Under the pieces are notes generated by a model that was not told the DNA's origin, did no database searches, and worked only from the letters and a program-made list of their open reading frames with translations. A program made the position numbers and the translations under genes. From positions 1 to 61,451 of the IMG/VR virus record IMGVR_UViG_3300025632_000003: a stretch of 61,451 nucleotides of DNA. The stretch is one strand, 5' to 3'. Numbering within the stretch: the stretch's first letter is position 1; each line of letters opens with the position of its first letter. Of this stretch, positions 19,198 to 30,145 are shown piece by piece. The stretch is from a virus.

Positions 19198-19869
19198 ATG
19201 CCAATAGGAATATTAAGCGCCGTTCAAGGTCTTTCAGGCATTGCTGGTGGCCTCATAGGCAGCGGAGCAAGAAGAAGAGAGCAACGGGAGGCTCAGAAAG
19301 AATTTAACATAAATAAAGCCAGAATGGAAGGTGCAGATACATCTAATTTGGCTACTAATCAGGAAAACGTATACGAAGACTTAACTGTTAATACACAGCA
19401 AGCTGACTTTGTTAATCAACAGCAGCAAGCCGGTATGGCAAATACTATGGACGCTCTTCAAGGTGCAGCTGGCGGTTCAGGTATTGCAGCGTTAGCACAA
19501 TCAATGTCTAACCAACAAGCGCAAAATGCACAAAGCGCATCAGCTAGTATTGGGCAGCAAGAAGCCGGTAATCAAATGGCGGAAAGACAAATGGCCGGTC
19601 AGCTACAGTCTCAAGAACTTCAGGGAGCTTATGCTTCTAGAGCTGCTGAAAAAGACAAAACAGATACTATGCTCGGAATGTCTCAGCAAAGATTAGGTGC
19701 TGCAAACGCGGCTCAGCAACAAGCTACACAGTCTATACTGGGAGGTGTTGGTAGTATGGCAGCAGGAGTTTTACCACAAATACCAGGCTTAGCTAAAGGA
19801 GGTGACTTCTTGCAGAACATGTTCGGTATGCAACCCGCAACAACAACACAGGATTTAACGAAACCGTAA
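19198..19869 (+). CDS. Internal virion protein (T7 gp14-like position)
   Basis: A 223-residue Ala/Gln/Gly-rich helical protein with a hydrophobic, Gly-rich N-terminal segment (ILSAVQGLSGIAGGLIGSGARRREQ) and a second Gly/Ala-rich patch near the C terminus (SILGGVGSMAAGVLPQIPG). This is typical of the small ejection protein of podoviruses, which may insert into the outer membrane during DNA entry. It is followed by two further putative internal proteins of increasing size, the T7 gp14-gp15-gp16 order. Confidence 0.65.
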   Translation: MPIGILSAVQGLSGIAGGLIGSGARRREQREAQKEFNINKARMEGADTSNLATNQENVYEDLTVNTQQADFVNQQQQAGMANTMDALQGAAGGSGIAALAQSMSNQQAQNAQSASASIGQQEAGNQMAERQMAGQLQSQELQGAYASRAAEKDKTDTMLGMSQQRLGAANAAQQQATQSILGGVGSMAAGVLPQIPGLAKGGDFLQNMFGMQPATTTQDLTKP

Positions 19870-19870
19870 T

Positions 19871-21103
19871 ATGGCAAACAACGCATTAATACAAGGAGCT
19901 GCTCAAACAAGCAAGAAATTTTTAGATGTAGGCGGCGCGATCGGAGCGGGGATTGCAGCGGGAGACTCTACTGTTTTAGCAACTCAAACCCCTCCTAGAA
20001 CAAAAGCAAACGAATCTATTCAGCAGAAAGTTAACGGATACATGGCAAAGATGAAGACCGACATGGATTTCACTAGCTTTACTCCTGCTGAAACTAAGTC
20101 TATGCGCGAATTTCTACTTGCGGAGCGTTCAAAGTACGCTGACGCAGCAAAGATAGCAGCTCAGTTTAAAGATGCTACATCTCCAGAGTATTTAGAAGCA
20201 GTTGATATTATGCAAGGTGTTAATAACAGTTTTACCAATTTAGCTTCTCAGTTAGGTGCTTACAAAAAAGGAAAAGTAGATTATGCTTCCGCAATGCAGC
20301 AAGGTTTGTTTTCTAACGGTAATGATCCTAGCAGATCCAGAGAGTCTATGATTGCTTATGGCTTTTACGATGGAGATGGCGACGGTAGAAGTGATTCTCG
20401 TTATGATTCTCCTTTTCAAATACAAGAAGGTGGAAACATCGGTTTTAAAGTTGACGGCAATGTTATAGATTATAGAGACATGGCTGAACCATTTGTTAAG
20501 GACACTAAGTTTTTAAATAGCTTAAACAAAGTGAGTGAAAACGCTTACAACAACGGAGCTAGTGGAAAAAACGATAATCAATATGCGCAAGATTCATACA
20601 ATCAGTCATTAGACAGCGCTTTGCAAAACGAAGATACCTTAAGATCTATTATATACGACTTTAAGTCGGAAGTAAAACTAGATGACGTAGGAAACGCCTT
20701 AGATGCTGGCAATATAACTATAGAACAAGCAAGGGAAAACGTAAAATCCAGATTACTTGTAGCTAGAAATCAAGCTTTTGCAGATGGTTCAAGGGAATAT
20801 AAAGCAAAACAAAACAAAGCGACTATAGCGTCAATGAGTCCTGCTCAGCAATTCCAGGCAAATGCTATGAATAAAAAACTAAAACTACTTGAAAGCGGTA
20901 AAGAAATCACAGCTAGAACTCAAGGTAATAAGTTATCTGCTCAGGTGGTGAACCAAGGTGATAATCCTTACTACGAGATAAAAGACGCTACTGGGTTTCC
21001 AATTGAAGAAATAGGTCCAAACGGAGAGTATGTTACTAAAAGGTTCTCACTAGACGAAGTTATAGACAAATTAGATTTAAACGTAATGGGATTAAACAAT
21101 TAA
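19871..21103 (+). CDS. Internal virion protein, 410 aa (T7 gp15-like position)
   Basis: Helical, Asp/Ala/Lys-rich protein between the small and giant internal virion proteins. Its N terminus, ALIQGAAQTSKKFLDVGG, is clearly related to a segment of the S-P-x-K protein at 59826-60293 (ALVAGAGQTGKRFVDAGA). A short DGDGDGRSDSRYDSPF stretch near residue 165 looks like a calcium-binding dockerin/EF-hand-type loop. Probably ejected with the DNA. Confidence 0.65.
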   Translation: MANNALIQGAAQTSKKFLDVGGAIGAGIAAGDSTVLATQTPPRTKANESIQQKVNGYMAKMKTDMDFTSFTPAETKSMREFLLAERSKYADAAKIAAQFKDATSPEYLEAVDIMQGVNNSFTNLASQLGAYKKGKVDYASAMQQGLFSNGNDPSRSRESMIAYGFYDGDGDGRSDSRYDSPFQIQEGGNIGFKVDGNVIDYRDMAEPFVKDTKFLNSLNKVSENAYNNGASGKNDNQYAQDSYNQSLDSALQNEDTLRSIIYDFKSEVKLDDVGNALDAGNITIEQARENVKSRLLVARNQAFADGSREYKAKQNKATIASMSPAQQFQANAMNKKLKLLESGKEITARTQGNKLSAQVVNQGDNPYYEIKDATGFPIEEIGPNGEYVTKRFSLDEVIDKLDLNVMGLNN

Positions 21104-21115
21104 ATAAAATTAAAT

Positions 21116-24100
21116 ATGGCAAATCCAGATCCAATATACAAAATAAATAATAAAGAAATACCTGCGTCTACCATAAAGTTAGCAGCGGAGCAAAACGGTA
21201 TGACTTTTGAAGAATATGTAACTAGACGCGGCGCTGTTTTAGTGCCGGGAAAGAAGACAGACTCTACAACTGCGGATCCAAATGTGGAGTCAGAAAATAC
21301 GGGATCAACTTCGGCAGAAGATTTTTCGGTATCGAGGTTAGGTGATGCTGAAGTGCAATTAGATGAATTTAGTGAACCGGTTACTATAAAAGCCTGGGAA
21401 GAAGAAACTAACAAATACATTGATGAAAATCCAGACTTAACGGCTGATGAATTATCTGAATGGATAAATCGACCAGGTGGGCCTACAGAATCTCAATACT
21501 CTTTTCAAGAAGAAAAAGAAATATTTGAGGCTAACAAAAAAGAGCCTAAACTAGATAATCCTAATTACAGTCCTAACGATTTCATTATAAGCTTATATGA
21601 AGATCCTGGGTTTAATAAAAACAAACCGGCTTTATCCGCTTATGATAATGAACTTGAATTTTTAAAAAATAAACAAAAAGATTATCCCATAATGTCCACA
21701 GAATCTGCGGATATACAATCTCAAATTAATCAACTTGAATATAACAAGCAAAACGAATTAGAGGATAATAGAACCACTGCGTCTAGAGCAAGAAATTTAA
21801 TTACTCAAAAAATTAACGAAGCTGACGCTTATTGGAATGATGCCCAAGCAAAGCTTCAAGCAGGGGAAATAACTCCAGAAGAGTTTGCCGCGGTAGAGCG
21901 TAACTATGACAACAAAAGAGCAAACATATTTCAAAATTCTCTCGAAAAAGATAGATATGACGAGCAAACATTACTACTAAACGAAGTATCTACAGCTAAA
22001 ACCAAAGATACTTATAGTAGTTTTGGCTCAAGCGACTTAGGCGAAAACAAAAAAGAACAAATTGAATTTGACCAAAAAGTCGAAGATGAAATAATAAATA
22101 AATTATATTCTGACAATAAATTAAAAGGTAAAACTCTTGATGGCAATCTTAATCTTGAGGGAAAAGAAATGCTTATTACCGAAGCAAAAAGTAAAGTACT
22201 GAATCAATCTTACGAAGAGTATTTAAACGAATACGATAAAGCTCAAGAAATAATATTTGCTGCAGACGAAGCAAGCTCAGTAACCCCTGAAGCCGCTACC
22301 GCAGCTCAAGCTATATTGTATAACGCAGCTGATAAATTACAAACAACATCTACTAAACTAGCTTTTAATATAGGAGAGCAGGTTTTTGATAACAATTTTC
22401 AAATGACTGAAGATTTTATTAAATGGAGAGATAGACATATCGATGGTGGTTTTGTTGGAGGTACAGCAGATTTTATAGGTACCCTTGTCCAAGGAGGGCA
22501 AAAACTCATTGGGGAATCCATTGTTGGTAGTGCTATTTGGTTAAATAGACTTGCTTTTACAGGTATGGGTACTTTTGAAGAAGATGAGTATTCTAGATTA
22601 GACATGGTAAGCGACATGTTTTCTAACTACAACTCATTTAATTACCTAGGAGTTAGTCCTAAAGGCGGGAGTTTATCTGAAGATGGGATATCTTTTAGAT
22701 CTGGTAGCAAAACTATAGCTAATATGTTACCTTTTACGATAGGAGTAGCGCTAGCTGCCCGTAAAGGTGATATGAAAGGTCTAAAAAACGCTTACTCTTT
22801 ATTAAAAGGAATGGGGGCAAGTGCTAGCACCATAAATAAAATAAAAATGGGCGGGTTTGCTTTTAGAGCAACCGTTAATGATAATTACATGGAAGGTAAG
22901 CAAATGGGGTTAGATGACAGTCAAGCTCTTGCTTATTCAAGCATGGCATCCACTGCTACGGCTGTAGTGCAGGGTATCATGCCTGATGTAAATTTCTTTA
23001 AAACCAACATAGGTAAATCTATGTTAAATACCGTTGTAGAAAACTTAAAGAAAGCAACTACAAAAGAAGCTAGAAAAGCGGTAGGAAAGCAGTTTGTTAA
23101 TAGTCTTTTAGGAGAGATTGGTGAGGAAGAGGCTGAATTATTACTTCAAGATATAGCTAAAATAACTGTAGGCTTAAGTAATGAAACCAAATTTACTGAT
23201 TTTGACACTCAATTTGAAACCATAGGAGGAACAATCCTTTTAGCAGGTGGTACTTCTACGGTAATGGCTCCTACTCAATTTAGTAATTTTAAAAATAAAA
23301 TATATAATCAATACAGAACTCAAGGTGCTGATATAATAAAAACTTTACAAGAAAGCAAAAAAGTTGTAGAGACTAAATTAAAAAGAGCTAGAACTCAACA
23401 AAGTAAAGACGCTGCTCAACGCCAATTAGACGAAATAAATTCGGCTATAGACTATGGAGGCGATATTATAAAAGCTATTAATGTTGCTCCTGATGTAATG
23501 AATGACGAGCAAATAGATTTGCTTATACAAAAAAATCAATTACTAGAGAGAAAAGCAAAAGCAGATAAAAGATACACAAAGGGGATTGATGCAGAAATTG
23601 AAGCTATTGATGCTAAAATAGAAGCTTCTCAAGTTAAGCAACAATCTTCAATTATAGAAGAAAGAACAGAAGCTGGTACTAAAAAAATAGCAGACGCTTT
23701 AGGTATTACTTTTGAAAAAGGTAACAAGGCAAAAATTAGTGAACTAATAGCTCAAGAAAATGCAGCTAGAGAAGAAAGAAACAAAGGAAAAAGCAAAGCT
23801 AATAAAGAAGATTTAATAAATGTGAATGAGGCTTTAGCTCAAAACGGATTTATTATACAAAATGCGGATGGCACTCAAACCATAGCGGTTAATGAAGACG
23901 TTGCAGGTACAAATAAAGCAGTAACCACAGCTCAGCATGAATTACTACATGGAGTGTTGCTTAAAACCATTACAGACAATCCTGGAGCAATAGTACAAAT
24001 GGGCAATGCTCTTAGATCTGAAATTGATAAAATGTTACCTAATGACATTAGTTTTAACAATGTTTATATTCAAGGTAGACTCGAAGCTTATAAGGATTCT

Positions 24101-27100
24101 CCGTCTAGCGTAAAAGCTGAGGAATTACTTACTATATTTTCAGAAGGATTAACCCAAGGATTTATATCGTTTGAAGAAAACGCTTTTACCAAAATAGGTG
24201 ATTTTATTCGCCAAGGGTTACAAAGAGCTGGTATGAATGTTACTTTTAATTCAGGTAGAGACGTATTTAATTTTATAAAAGATTTTAATAAAAGTGTAAT
24301 TGAAGGAAAAGGATTAGGTAAAGGATTAACTAAAGCAGCTAAAGAAGGAGCAAAAGTTGGTAAAAAACTTGGAAGCACTAGTGCGTTTTTATATAACGCA
24401 AATTTTGAAGCAAACATACAAAATGAATACAATAGTTCTAAACTAGAATTACCTAAAAAAGCTTTAAAAATAGCTATGGCCTACAGGTCACGAGTACAAG
24501 AACTAATAAACAAATCTTCTAACGACGTTTTTGGTACCGCTGAAAAAGCAAACGCTGTTGAATACGCTTTAATTGGTAAAAATAACCCCAACAGTATATA
24601 TAACACCGTGTTAAATTATGATAATAATTCCGGTATTACATTAGACGATACTATAGGTAAAACGGTTTCAGGTATTGGGGAAACTGCTGTTACTGAAAAA
24701 TACTCCAAAGAAGGACCTAAATCTGTTTTGAACGAAATTAACAATTTAGTTCCACCTAGTGTTAAAACTCAAGCAGACTATTTTTCACCTAAAGTTTTTA
24801 ATCCTATATACAATGCTACCTTACCAAACGGTGTTATTAGCAATTACATAAAGTCAAAATCACCTAGTAAAGAAGTTGGAGAAAAAGCTATAGCGGGAAT
24901 ACAAGATCGATTAGTTAACTATGATCCAGCAGCAGAAAGAAAGAAAGCTGGAAACAAAGAGCCCATTACTTTTGGCGAGTTTATATTCGCTAACACAAAT
25001 TTCATTAAGTTAGATGCTAAAAAAGCTTTATTTAAAGAAAGTGAAGCCGCTAAGAAAACTACAGACTTAGATACTAAAGAAGCACAGAGTAAAATTGCTG
25101 AAGATGATGCTGTTAAAAAAGATAGACCTAAATTTAGGAAACTAATTGACAGTAGCGTTTTACCCGGTTTTACTATTAAAGAAATTGGCGGTAAATTAAC
25201 TAAAGTTTTAAAAGTATTAAAATCTAAGCTTGATGCTAAAGTTTCTATAAACAAATCGGTTTCACCTTTAATCGCTGAGATAAAGAAAGCAATGGGTAAG
25301 CAAGCTGATATTGATCTTAAAAAGGCTATGGGTGGAAAAGCCGATGCACAACTACAAAAATGGTTGTTAAAGAATAAGAAGGCAATACTAGAGAACATGA
25401 CAACCACTTGGTTAATGGGCGCGATTCCTAAGGCTATTCAAAAATCCGTGGGAGGTACGTATAAAGTGGATTCTAATGGAACAAGAGTTAAAGATTCTTA
25501 TGGAGACTTTGTATTTGTACCAAACTTTACAAGTGATTGGCAAGGTAAGACTATAGATAGAGAGAAGACATCGACAAACAAGTTAGGAAAAACTGCTGGA
25601 GGAGATATAGTTAGAAGATTACCTAATATAGCGACTGCTTTAAGTGACGCTGACTTCGTTGGATCTGTGTTACAGGATGTAAGTATAGATGCTGATGGTA
25701 AGATGACCTCAGGAGCTCCTATACGAGGCAAGAAAGAGTCTATGGCTAAAGCTATAGCTGAAGAAATATCATTAGAGATATTCAACAAAGAGTTACAAGA
25801 CGAAAACAGTGAAATAAGTAAGGCTTTTGAAAATAATCAAGTTGCCAGAGGTGTTGTTTTGGTAGATAACTTCGTTGAAGATGTAGCTAGGCAATCTGAA
25901 AGAGGTACCGTTAAGTTTTCTAAGGCGGCAATAAGATTGGGGGTAGCATCTGATATTATAGATGGCATAAATACAGAAGAATTTAAAAATAGATTTTTCA
26001 CGCATGCCAACGACCCTAAAAACAAACTACCTCTTTACACTTCTTTAATAGAACAATTCCAGAGATACTCAATAGAAGACCTTAAGGTAAGTGATTTAAG
26101 AACAATAGCAGCTGAACTAAGCAAAGATTATACATTTAAACCTTTTGGAGAAATAGGTATTGAAAGAATACAAGAAACCGAGGGTGTTTTAAAAACGCTT
26201 AAGTATATACTAGAAAACACTAAAGAAGGCCTTACTAGGGGCAATAGCTATGCTACTGCTCAACAAATATATCAAAGCGTAGACACTAAACTTGACGAAA
26301 AAACAATACAGGGATTAAACGAAGGTAGAGCAGCTGTTAAGAAAGTTGTGGAAGTGCTGGTTGATCAAGGTTTCACTGGTAATGAAATTAAGAATATATT
26401 TGTAGCCGTATACAGCCCTAGTGGGTTAGGAGGCTTTAAAGGCAAGCTAAATAAAGATGGAAAAACCAGAGCTACACCTGATAGTGACATTTTAGTAGAA
26501 AGTGATTTAGGGCTGCCGAATTACAAGAAGGATACTGAAACCGGAATGCCAACTACGCAAATTGAGAATAGAGGATCTTTTATGGTCAGTGTATCTGATT
26601 TTGAACAGAATTTTCTTAGAGGCATTGAAATGGGGGATAAAGTTTCCACCAGAACGGACGCTTACACTAAAAATTTCTGGTCAAAAGATAACTCTGTATA
26701 CAATAAGTTGGATAACGAAGGTAAAAAAGAATACCTACAAGAATTACAAGAAGGTAAAAAAGAATTTCAAGCCAGCTTAATAAAATTTATAGAAGCAGTT
26801 AACAAAGCAGATATATCACCAGCAGCGCAAAGAACTTTAATTAGATTGCCTTTTGCAGCAATGGATGGACTGGGTAAAATTACTTCAGCTCCTAGATGGA
26901 TGCCTGCCAAACTAGACGGCACGTTATTAAGCTTAAAAGACTTAGTTAAGCTTGGATTTGGTAGAAAAGACGGTAAGATTGATAAAGGTGTGTTTGAACA
27001 TACAAAACCCGCTAATAGAATGGCTATAGCAGCTTACATATATTCTATGACTGGTAAAAAAGCTGACCTGGATATTCTAATAGAAGAACTTTCTGATTTT

Positions 27101-30100
27101 GACACAGCTTTTATTACGGAAGGCATGGATAAGGGTTTAGTAAGAAACAAACTGCAATCACTTATGGGCCTTAATTATGTTCGTGGAGCAGGCGTTATGA
27201 CAACCAGGTATGCGGAAATGATCCAGGAAATGAATAAAGCTGGGGTAACTTTCTATGACGCTAAAAATAATACCTTTTTAAGCCCTGCTGGAGCCCTTGG
27301 CCCGCAATTGAATCAGGAAATGGAAAACAATCTTGCTCCTGTAAAAACAGAACAAAAGGCTATCAATAATGCTAGAAGTATTAAGTGGTCTCAATCACCT
27401 AAAAAAATAAGGGTATTTGATTTCGACGATACATTAGCTCGTACAAAAAGTAATGTGCTATACACAATGCCTGACGGAACTACTGGTAAAATTGATGCGG
27501 CTACTTTTGCTAAAGACGCGGGTAAGATGGAAGCTGAAGGTGCTCAATGGGATTTTTCTGAGTTTAGTAAAGTAATGAATGGACAAGCTGGACCTTTGCT
27601 TGAGGTTGCTAAAATTATAGCAGACAAAAGAGGAACTAAAGATGTATTTGTTTTAACAGCAAGACCTGCTGATGCTGCTGGTCCTATTCAAGAATTTCTT
27701 AGTGAGCTAGGATTAGATATACCTTTAGAAAATATTACTGGGTTAGGCAACGGAACACCTAAAGCTAAAGCTGATTGGATTATAGATAAAGTAGCTGATG
27801 GCTACAACGACTTTTATTTTGCTGATGATCACACAGGAAATGTTAAAGCAGTTAAAGACGCTTTAGATACTTTCGATGTTAAAGGCAAAGTTCAGTTAGC
27901 TAAAGTTAAGTTTTCACAAAGCTTAGACACTAAGTTTAATGATATGATCGAACGCCAAAAAGGTGTGGAATCGTTTAAAGAGTTTTCTAAAGCAACCGCT
28001 CAGAGAAGAGGTAAAAAAACAGGTAAGTTTAAATTCTTTATATCTCCATCAGCAGAAGATTTTAGAGGATTAACTCAATACAAATTTGCTGGTAAAGGAA
28101 AGCAAGGTGAAGCTGACCAAAAGTTTTTTGAAGAAAGTTTGATGGATCCTTATTTCCAAGGGGTTGCGGCATTAGAATCAGCAAGGCAAACAATCAAAGA
28201 AGACACGAAGGCTTTACTTAAAACCTTTAAGCCAGTTAGAAAGAAGCTAAATAAACTAATAAAAGGTGAGCAGTATACTTATGACGCTGCTGTTCGAGTT
28301 TACTTATGGAATAAAGCTGGAGAAGAAGTGCCTGGACTTTCTAAAAGAGACAACAAGAAATTGAACGATCTTGTAGCTAATGATCCTGAATTAAGCAGCT
28401 TTGCAGATGGATTATTAATAGTATCTAAGAAAGACGCGTGGCCAGCTCCTAGTGAATATTGGATGGCTCAGACGACCTTAAGCGACTTAAATAACCTAAC
28501 TGAAAAAACAAATAGAAAAGAATACTTAGCTGAATTCATTGAGAATGTGGATATTATATTTAGCGAAAAGAATCTAAATAAAGTAGAAGCGCTGTATGGA
28601 GAAGCTTCTAGGAAAGCTATTGAGAACTCTATATACGCAATGAAGTCCGGTAGTAATAGCCCAAACCAAAGTGGTGACGCTATAACTAGTAAATGGATGA
28701 ACTGGGTTAACAGCTCTATTGGTACAATAATGTTTTTTAACAGAAGATCTGCAGTACTGCAAACTCTTTCTGCAGCTAACTTTATAAACTGGTCTGATAA
28801 CAATCCAGCTAAAGCGGCAATAGCATTTGCAAATCAGCCACAATACTGGAAAGACTTTGTAACAATATTTAACTCAGATAAATTAAAGCAACGTAGAGGT
28901 GGTTTGAAATCAGATGTTCAAGAAGCTGAAATTGCTAATGCTGCTAAGAATTCTCAGGATAAAGCTCAAGCTGTTATTTCATATATACTAAAGATAGGTT
29001 TTACACCAACGCAAATTGCGGATAGTTTTGCTATCTCGATGGGTGGGGCTACGTTGTATCGTAATAGAATCAATACCTACAAAAAGCAGGGTCTTAGTCT
29101 AAAGGAAGCGGAAACAAAAGCTTTTGAGGATTTTAGTAAATTGTCAGACGAAGCTCAGCAGTCAGGTGATCCTGCATTAGTCTCTCAACAACAGCGAAGC
29201 GTTGCGGGACGTCTTATCTTGTCGTTTCAAAACACAACGATGCAATACACTAGACTTATGAAAAAGTCTGGCCAGGACCTTATAAATGGACGTGGGGATG
29301 CAAAGACACATATATCTAAGATACTTTATTATGGAGCTATACAAAACTTTTTGTTTAACGCGTTGTCAAAAACAGCGTTTGCATTAATACCTGGATTCGA
29401 AGAAGAAGATGAAGAAGATGAAGATAAAAAGAATCAAGCTATAGAAAAGAAAGCTGCTGGTATATTAGACGGTATGGCTGATTCGGTTATACGAGGTACT
29501 GGAATATACGGAGCTATATTTACTACTTTAAAGAATTCGATATCTACATGGAAAAGAGAAGACGAGAAAGGTTTTACAGGAGATCAAACCAAGACAATTA
29601 TTGAACTAGCAAACCTAGCACCGGCAATAGGTTCTAAACTTAGAAAAGTTTATTCAAGCATTCAGACACGGCAATTTGATAGGGATATTATAGAGAAGCA
29701 TCCTTGGGATGTTACAATAAATGGTAAGTTTAATCCATCATCAACGTATACTATAATAGCTAACTTATCTTCTGCTGCTTTTAATGTACCACTTGATAGA
29801 GCTTTAGCGGAAGCTAGGAGTGTAGGGGAAATGTTGGACGACAGAAATAGCAAGTTTCAAAGAATAGCATTAGCTTTAGGTTGGAGAACATGGAACGTTG
29901 GCGCCAAGAATGAAGAGTTTGATCTTATAAAGCTTGAAGGTAAAGCTAAGAGAAAAATAGAGGGTAAGGAAAAAGCTAAAAGAACTAGAGCTGCTAAAAA
30001 AGAAAAAGAGAAACAACGAGTAGCTAATCTATCTCCAGCAGAAGCTCTTAAAGAAAGAAGAGACAAGGCAGCAGAAAAAAAGAGAAAAGCTTTAGCTAAA

Positions 30101-30145
30101 AGACGAGAAAAATTAAGATCAAGATTAACAAAAAATAAAAAATAA
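21116..30145 (+). CDS. Giant internal virion/polyvalent protein, 3,009 aa, with zincin and HAD domains
   Basis: Third and largest protein of the internal-virion set. Visible segments in order: an acidic, Lys/Glu-rich N-terminal ~400 residues; hydrophobic Gly-rich stretches around 445-480 and 535-550 that could contact membranes; helical coils; a zincin-like HELLH at about 940-945 with a downstream EELLTIFSEG near 1000 that may supply the third ligand; a long middle of unknown fold; a complete HAD-type phosphatase signature at about 2,098-2,250 (FDFDDT, then LTAR, a Lys, and YFADDHTGN); a C-terminal ~700-residue helical region; an acidic run near 2,762; and a Lys/Arg coil tail. Large multi-enzyme proteins of this kind are known as phage 'polyvalent proteins', thought to enter the cell with the DNA. 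Roles of the middle are unknown. Confidence 0.75.
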   Translation: MANPDPIYKINNKEIPASTIKLAAEQNGMTFEEYVTRRGAVLVPGKKTDSTTADPNVESENTGSTSAEDFSVSRLGDAEVQLDEFSEPVTIKAWEEETNKYIDENPDLTADELSEWINRPGGPTESQYSFQEEKEIFEANKKEPKLDNPNYSPNDFIISLYEDPGFNKNKPALSAYDNELEFLKNKQKDYPIMSTESADIQSQINQLEYNKQNELEDNRTTASRARNLITQKINEADAYWNDAQAKLQAGEITPEEFAAVERNYDNKRANIFQNSLEKDRYDEQTLLLNEVSTAKTKDTYSSFGSSDLGENKKEQIEFDQKVEDEIINKLYSDNKLKGKTLDGNLNLEGKEMLITEAKSKVLNQSYEEYLNEYDKAQEIIFAADEASSVTPEAATAAQAILYNAADKLQTTSTKLAFNIGEQVFDNNFQMTEDFIKWRDRHIDGGFVGGTADFIGTLVQGGQKLIGESIVGSAIWLNRLAFTGMGTFEEDEYSRLDMVSDMFSNYNSFNYLGVSPKGGSLSEDGISFRSGSKTIANMLPFTIGVALAARKGDMKGLKNAYSLLKGMGASASTINKIKMGGFAFRATVNDNYMEGKQMGLDDSQALAYSSMASTATAVVQGIMPDVNFFKTNIGKSMLNTVVENLKKATTKEARKAVGKQFVNSLLGEIGEEEAELLLQDIAKITVGLSNETKFTDFDTQFETIGGTILLAGGTSTVMAPTQFSNFKNKIYNQYRTQGADIIKTLQESKKVVETKLKRARTQQSKDAAQRQLDEINSAIDYGGDIIKAINVAPDVMNDEQIDLLIQKNQLLERKAKADKRYTKGIDAEIEAIDAKIEASQVKQQSSIIEERTEAGTKKIADALGITFEKGNKAKISELIAQENAAREERNKGKSKANKEDLINVNEALAQNGFIIQNADGTQTIAVNEDVAGTNKAVTTAQHELLHGVLLKTITDNPGAIVQMGNALRSEIDKMLPNDISFNNVYIQGRLEAYKDSPSSVKAEELLTIFSEGLTQGFISFEENAFTKIGDFIRQGLQRAGMNVTFNSGRDVFNFIKDFNKSVIEGKGLGKGLTKAAKEGAKVGKKLGSTSAFLYNANFEANIQNEYNSSKLELPKKALKIAMAYRSRVQELINKSSNDVFGTAEKANAVEYALIGKNNPNSIYNTVLNYDNNSGITLDDTIGKTVSGIGETAVTEKYSKEGPKSVLNEINNLVPPSVKTQADYFSPKVFNPIYNATLPNGVISNYIKSKSPSKEVGEKAIAGIQDRLVNYDPAAERKKAGNKEPITFGEFIFANTNFIKLDAKKALFKESEAAKKTTDLDTKEAQSKIAEDDAVKKDRPKFRKLIDSSVLPGFTIKEIGGKLTKVLKVLKSKLDAKVSINKSVSPLIAEIKKAMGKQADIDLKKAMGGKADAQLQKWLLKNKKAILENMTTTWLMGAIPKAIQKSVGGTYKVDSNGTRVKDSYGDFVFVPNFTSDWQGKTIDREKTSTNKLGKTAGGDIVRRLPNIATALSDADFVGSVLQDVSIDADGKMTSGAPIRGKKESMAKAIAEEISLEIFNKELQDENSEISKAFENNQVARGVVLVDNFVEDVARQSERGTVKFSKAAIRLGVASDIIDGINTEEFKNRFFTHANDPKNKLPLYTSLIEQFQRYSIEDLKVSDLRTIAAELSKDYTFKPFGEIGIERIQETEGVLKTLKYILENTKEGLTRGNSYATAQQIYQSVDTKLDEKTIQGLNEGRAAVKKVVEVLVDQGFTGNEIKNIFVAVYSPSGLGGFKGKLNKDGKTRATPDSDILVESDLGLPNYKKDTETGMPTTQIENRGSFMVSVSDFEQNFLRGIEMGDKVSTRTDAYTKNFWSKDNSVYNKLDNEGKKEYLQELQEGKKEFQASLIKFIEAVNKADISPAAQRTLIRLPFAAMDGLGKITSAPRWMPAKLDGTLLSLKDLVKLGFGRKDGKIDKGVFEHTKPANRMAIAAYIYSMTGKKADLDILIEELSDFDTAFITEGMDKGLVRNKLQSLMGLNYVRGAGVMTTRYAEMIQEMNKAGVTFYDAKNNTFLSPAGALGPQLNQEMENNLAPVKTEQKAINNARSIKWSQSPKKIRVFDFDDTLARTKSNVLYTMPDGTTGKIDAATFAKDAGKMEAEGAQWDFSEFSKVMNGQAGPLLEVAKIIADKRGTKDVFVLTARPADAAGPIQEFLSELGLDIPLENITGLGNGTPKAKADWIIDKVADGYNDFYFADDHTGNVKAVKDALDTFDVKGKVQLAKVKFSQSLDTKFNDMIERQKGVESFKEFSKATAQRRGKKTGKFKFFISPSAEDFRGLTQYKFAGKGKQGEADQKFFEESLMDPYFQGVAALESARQTIKEDTKALLKTFKPVRKKLNKLIKGEQYTYDAAVRVYLWNKAGEEVPGLSKRDNKKLNDLVANDPELSSFADGLLIVSKKDAWPAPSEYWMAQTTLSDLNNLTEKTNRKEYLAEFIENVDIIFSEKNLNKVEALYGEASRKAIENSIYAMKSGSNSPNQSGDAITSKWMNWVNSSIGTIMFFNRRSAVLQTLSAANFINWSDNNPAKAAIAFANQPQYWKDFVTIFNSDKLKQRRGGLKSDVQEAEIANAAKNSQDKAQAVISYILKIGFTPTQIADSFAISMGGATLYRNRINTYKKQGLSLKEAETKAFEDFSKLSDEAQQSGDPALVSQQQRSVAGRLILSFQNTTMQYTRLMKKSGQDLINGRGDAKTHISKILYYGAIQNFLFNALSKTAFALIPGFEEEDEEDEDKKNQAIEKKAAGILDGMADSVIRGTGIYGAIFTTLKNSISTWKREDEKGFTGDQTKTIIELANLAPAIGSKLRKVYSSIQTRQFDRDIIEKHPWDVTINGKFNPSSTYTIIANLSSAAFNVPLDRALAEARSVGEMLDDRNSKFQRIALALGWRTWNVGAKNEEFDLIKLEGKAKRKIEGKEKAKRTRAAKKEKEKQRVANLSPAEALKERRDKAAEKKRKALAKRREKLRSRLTKNKK

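Noticed and set aside
27400-27450. FDFDDT as the metal site of a virion RNA polymerase (as in crAss-like phages)
   Set aside because: It is followed by LTAR, a Lys and FADDHTGN in the right order and spacing for a HAD phosphatase, and other polymerase motifs were not seen.
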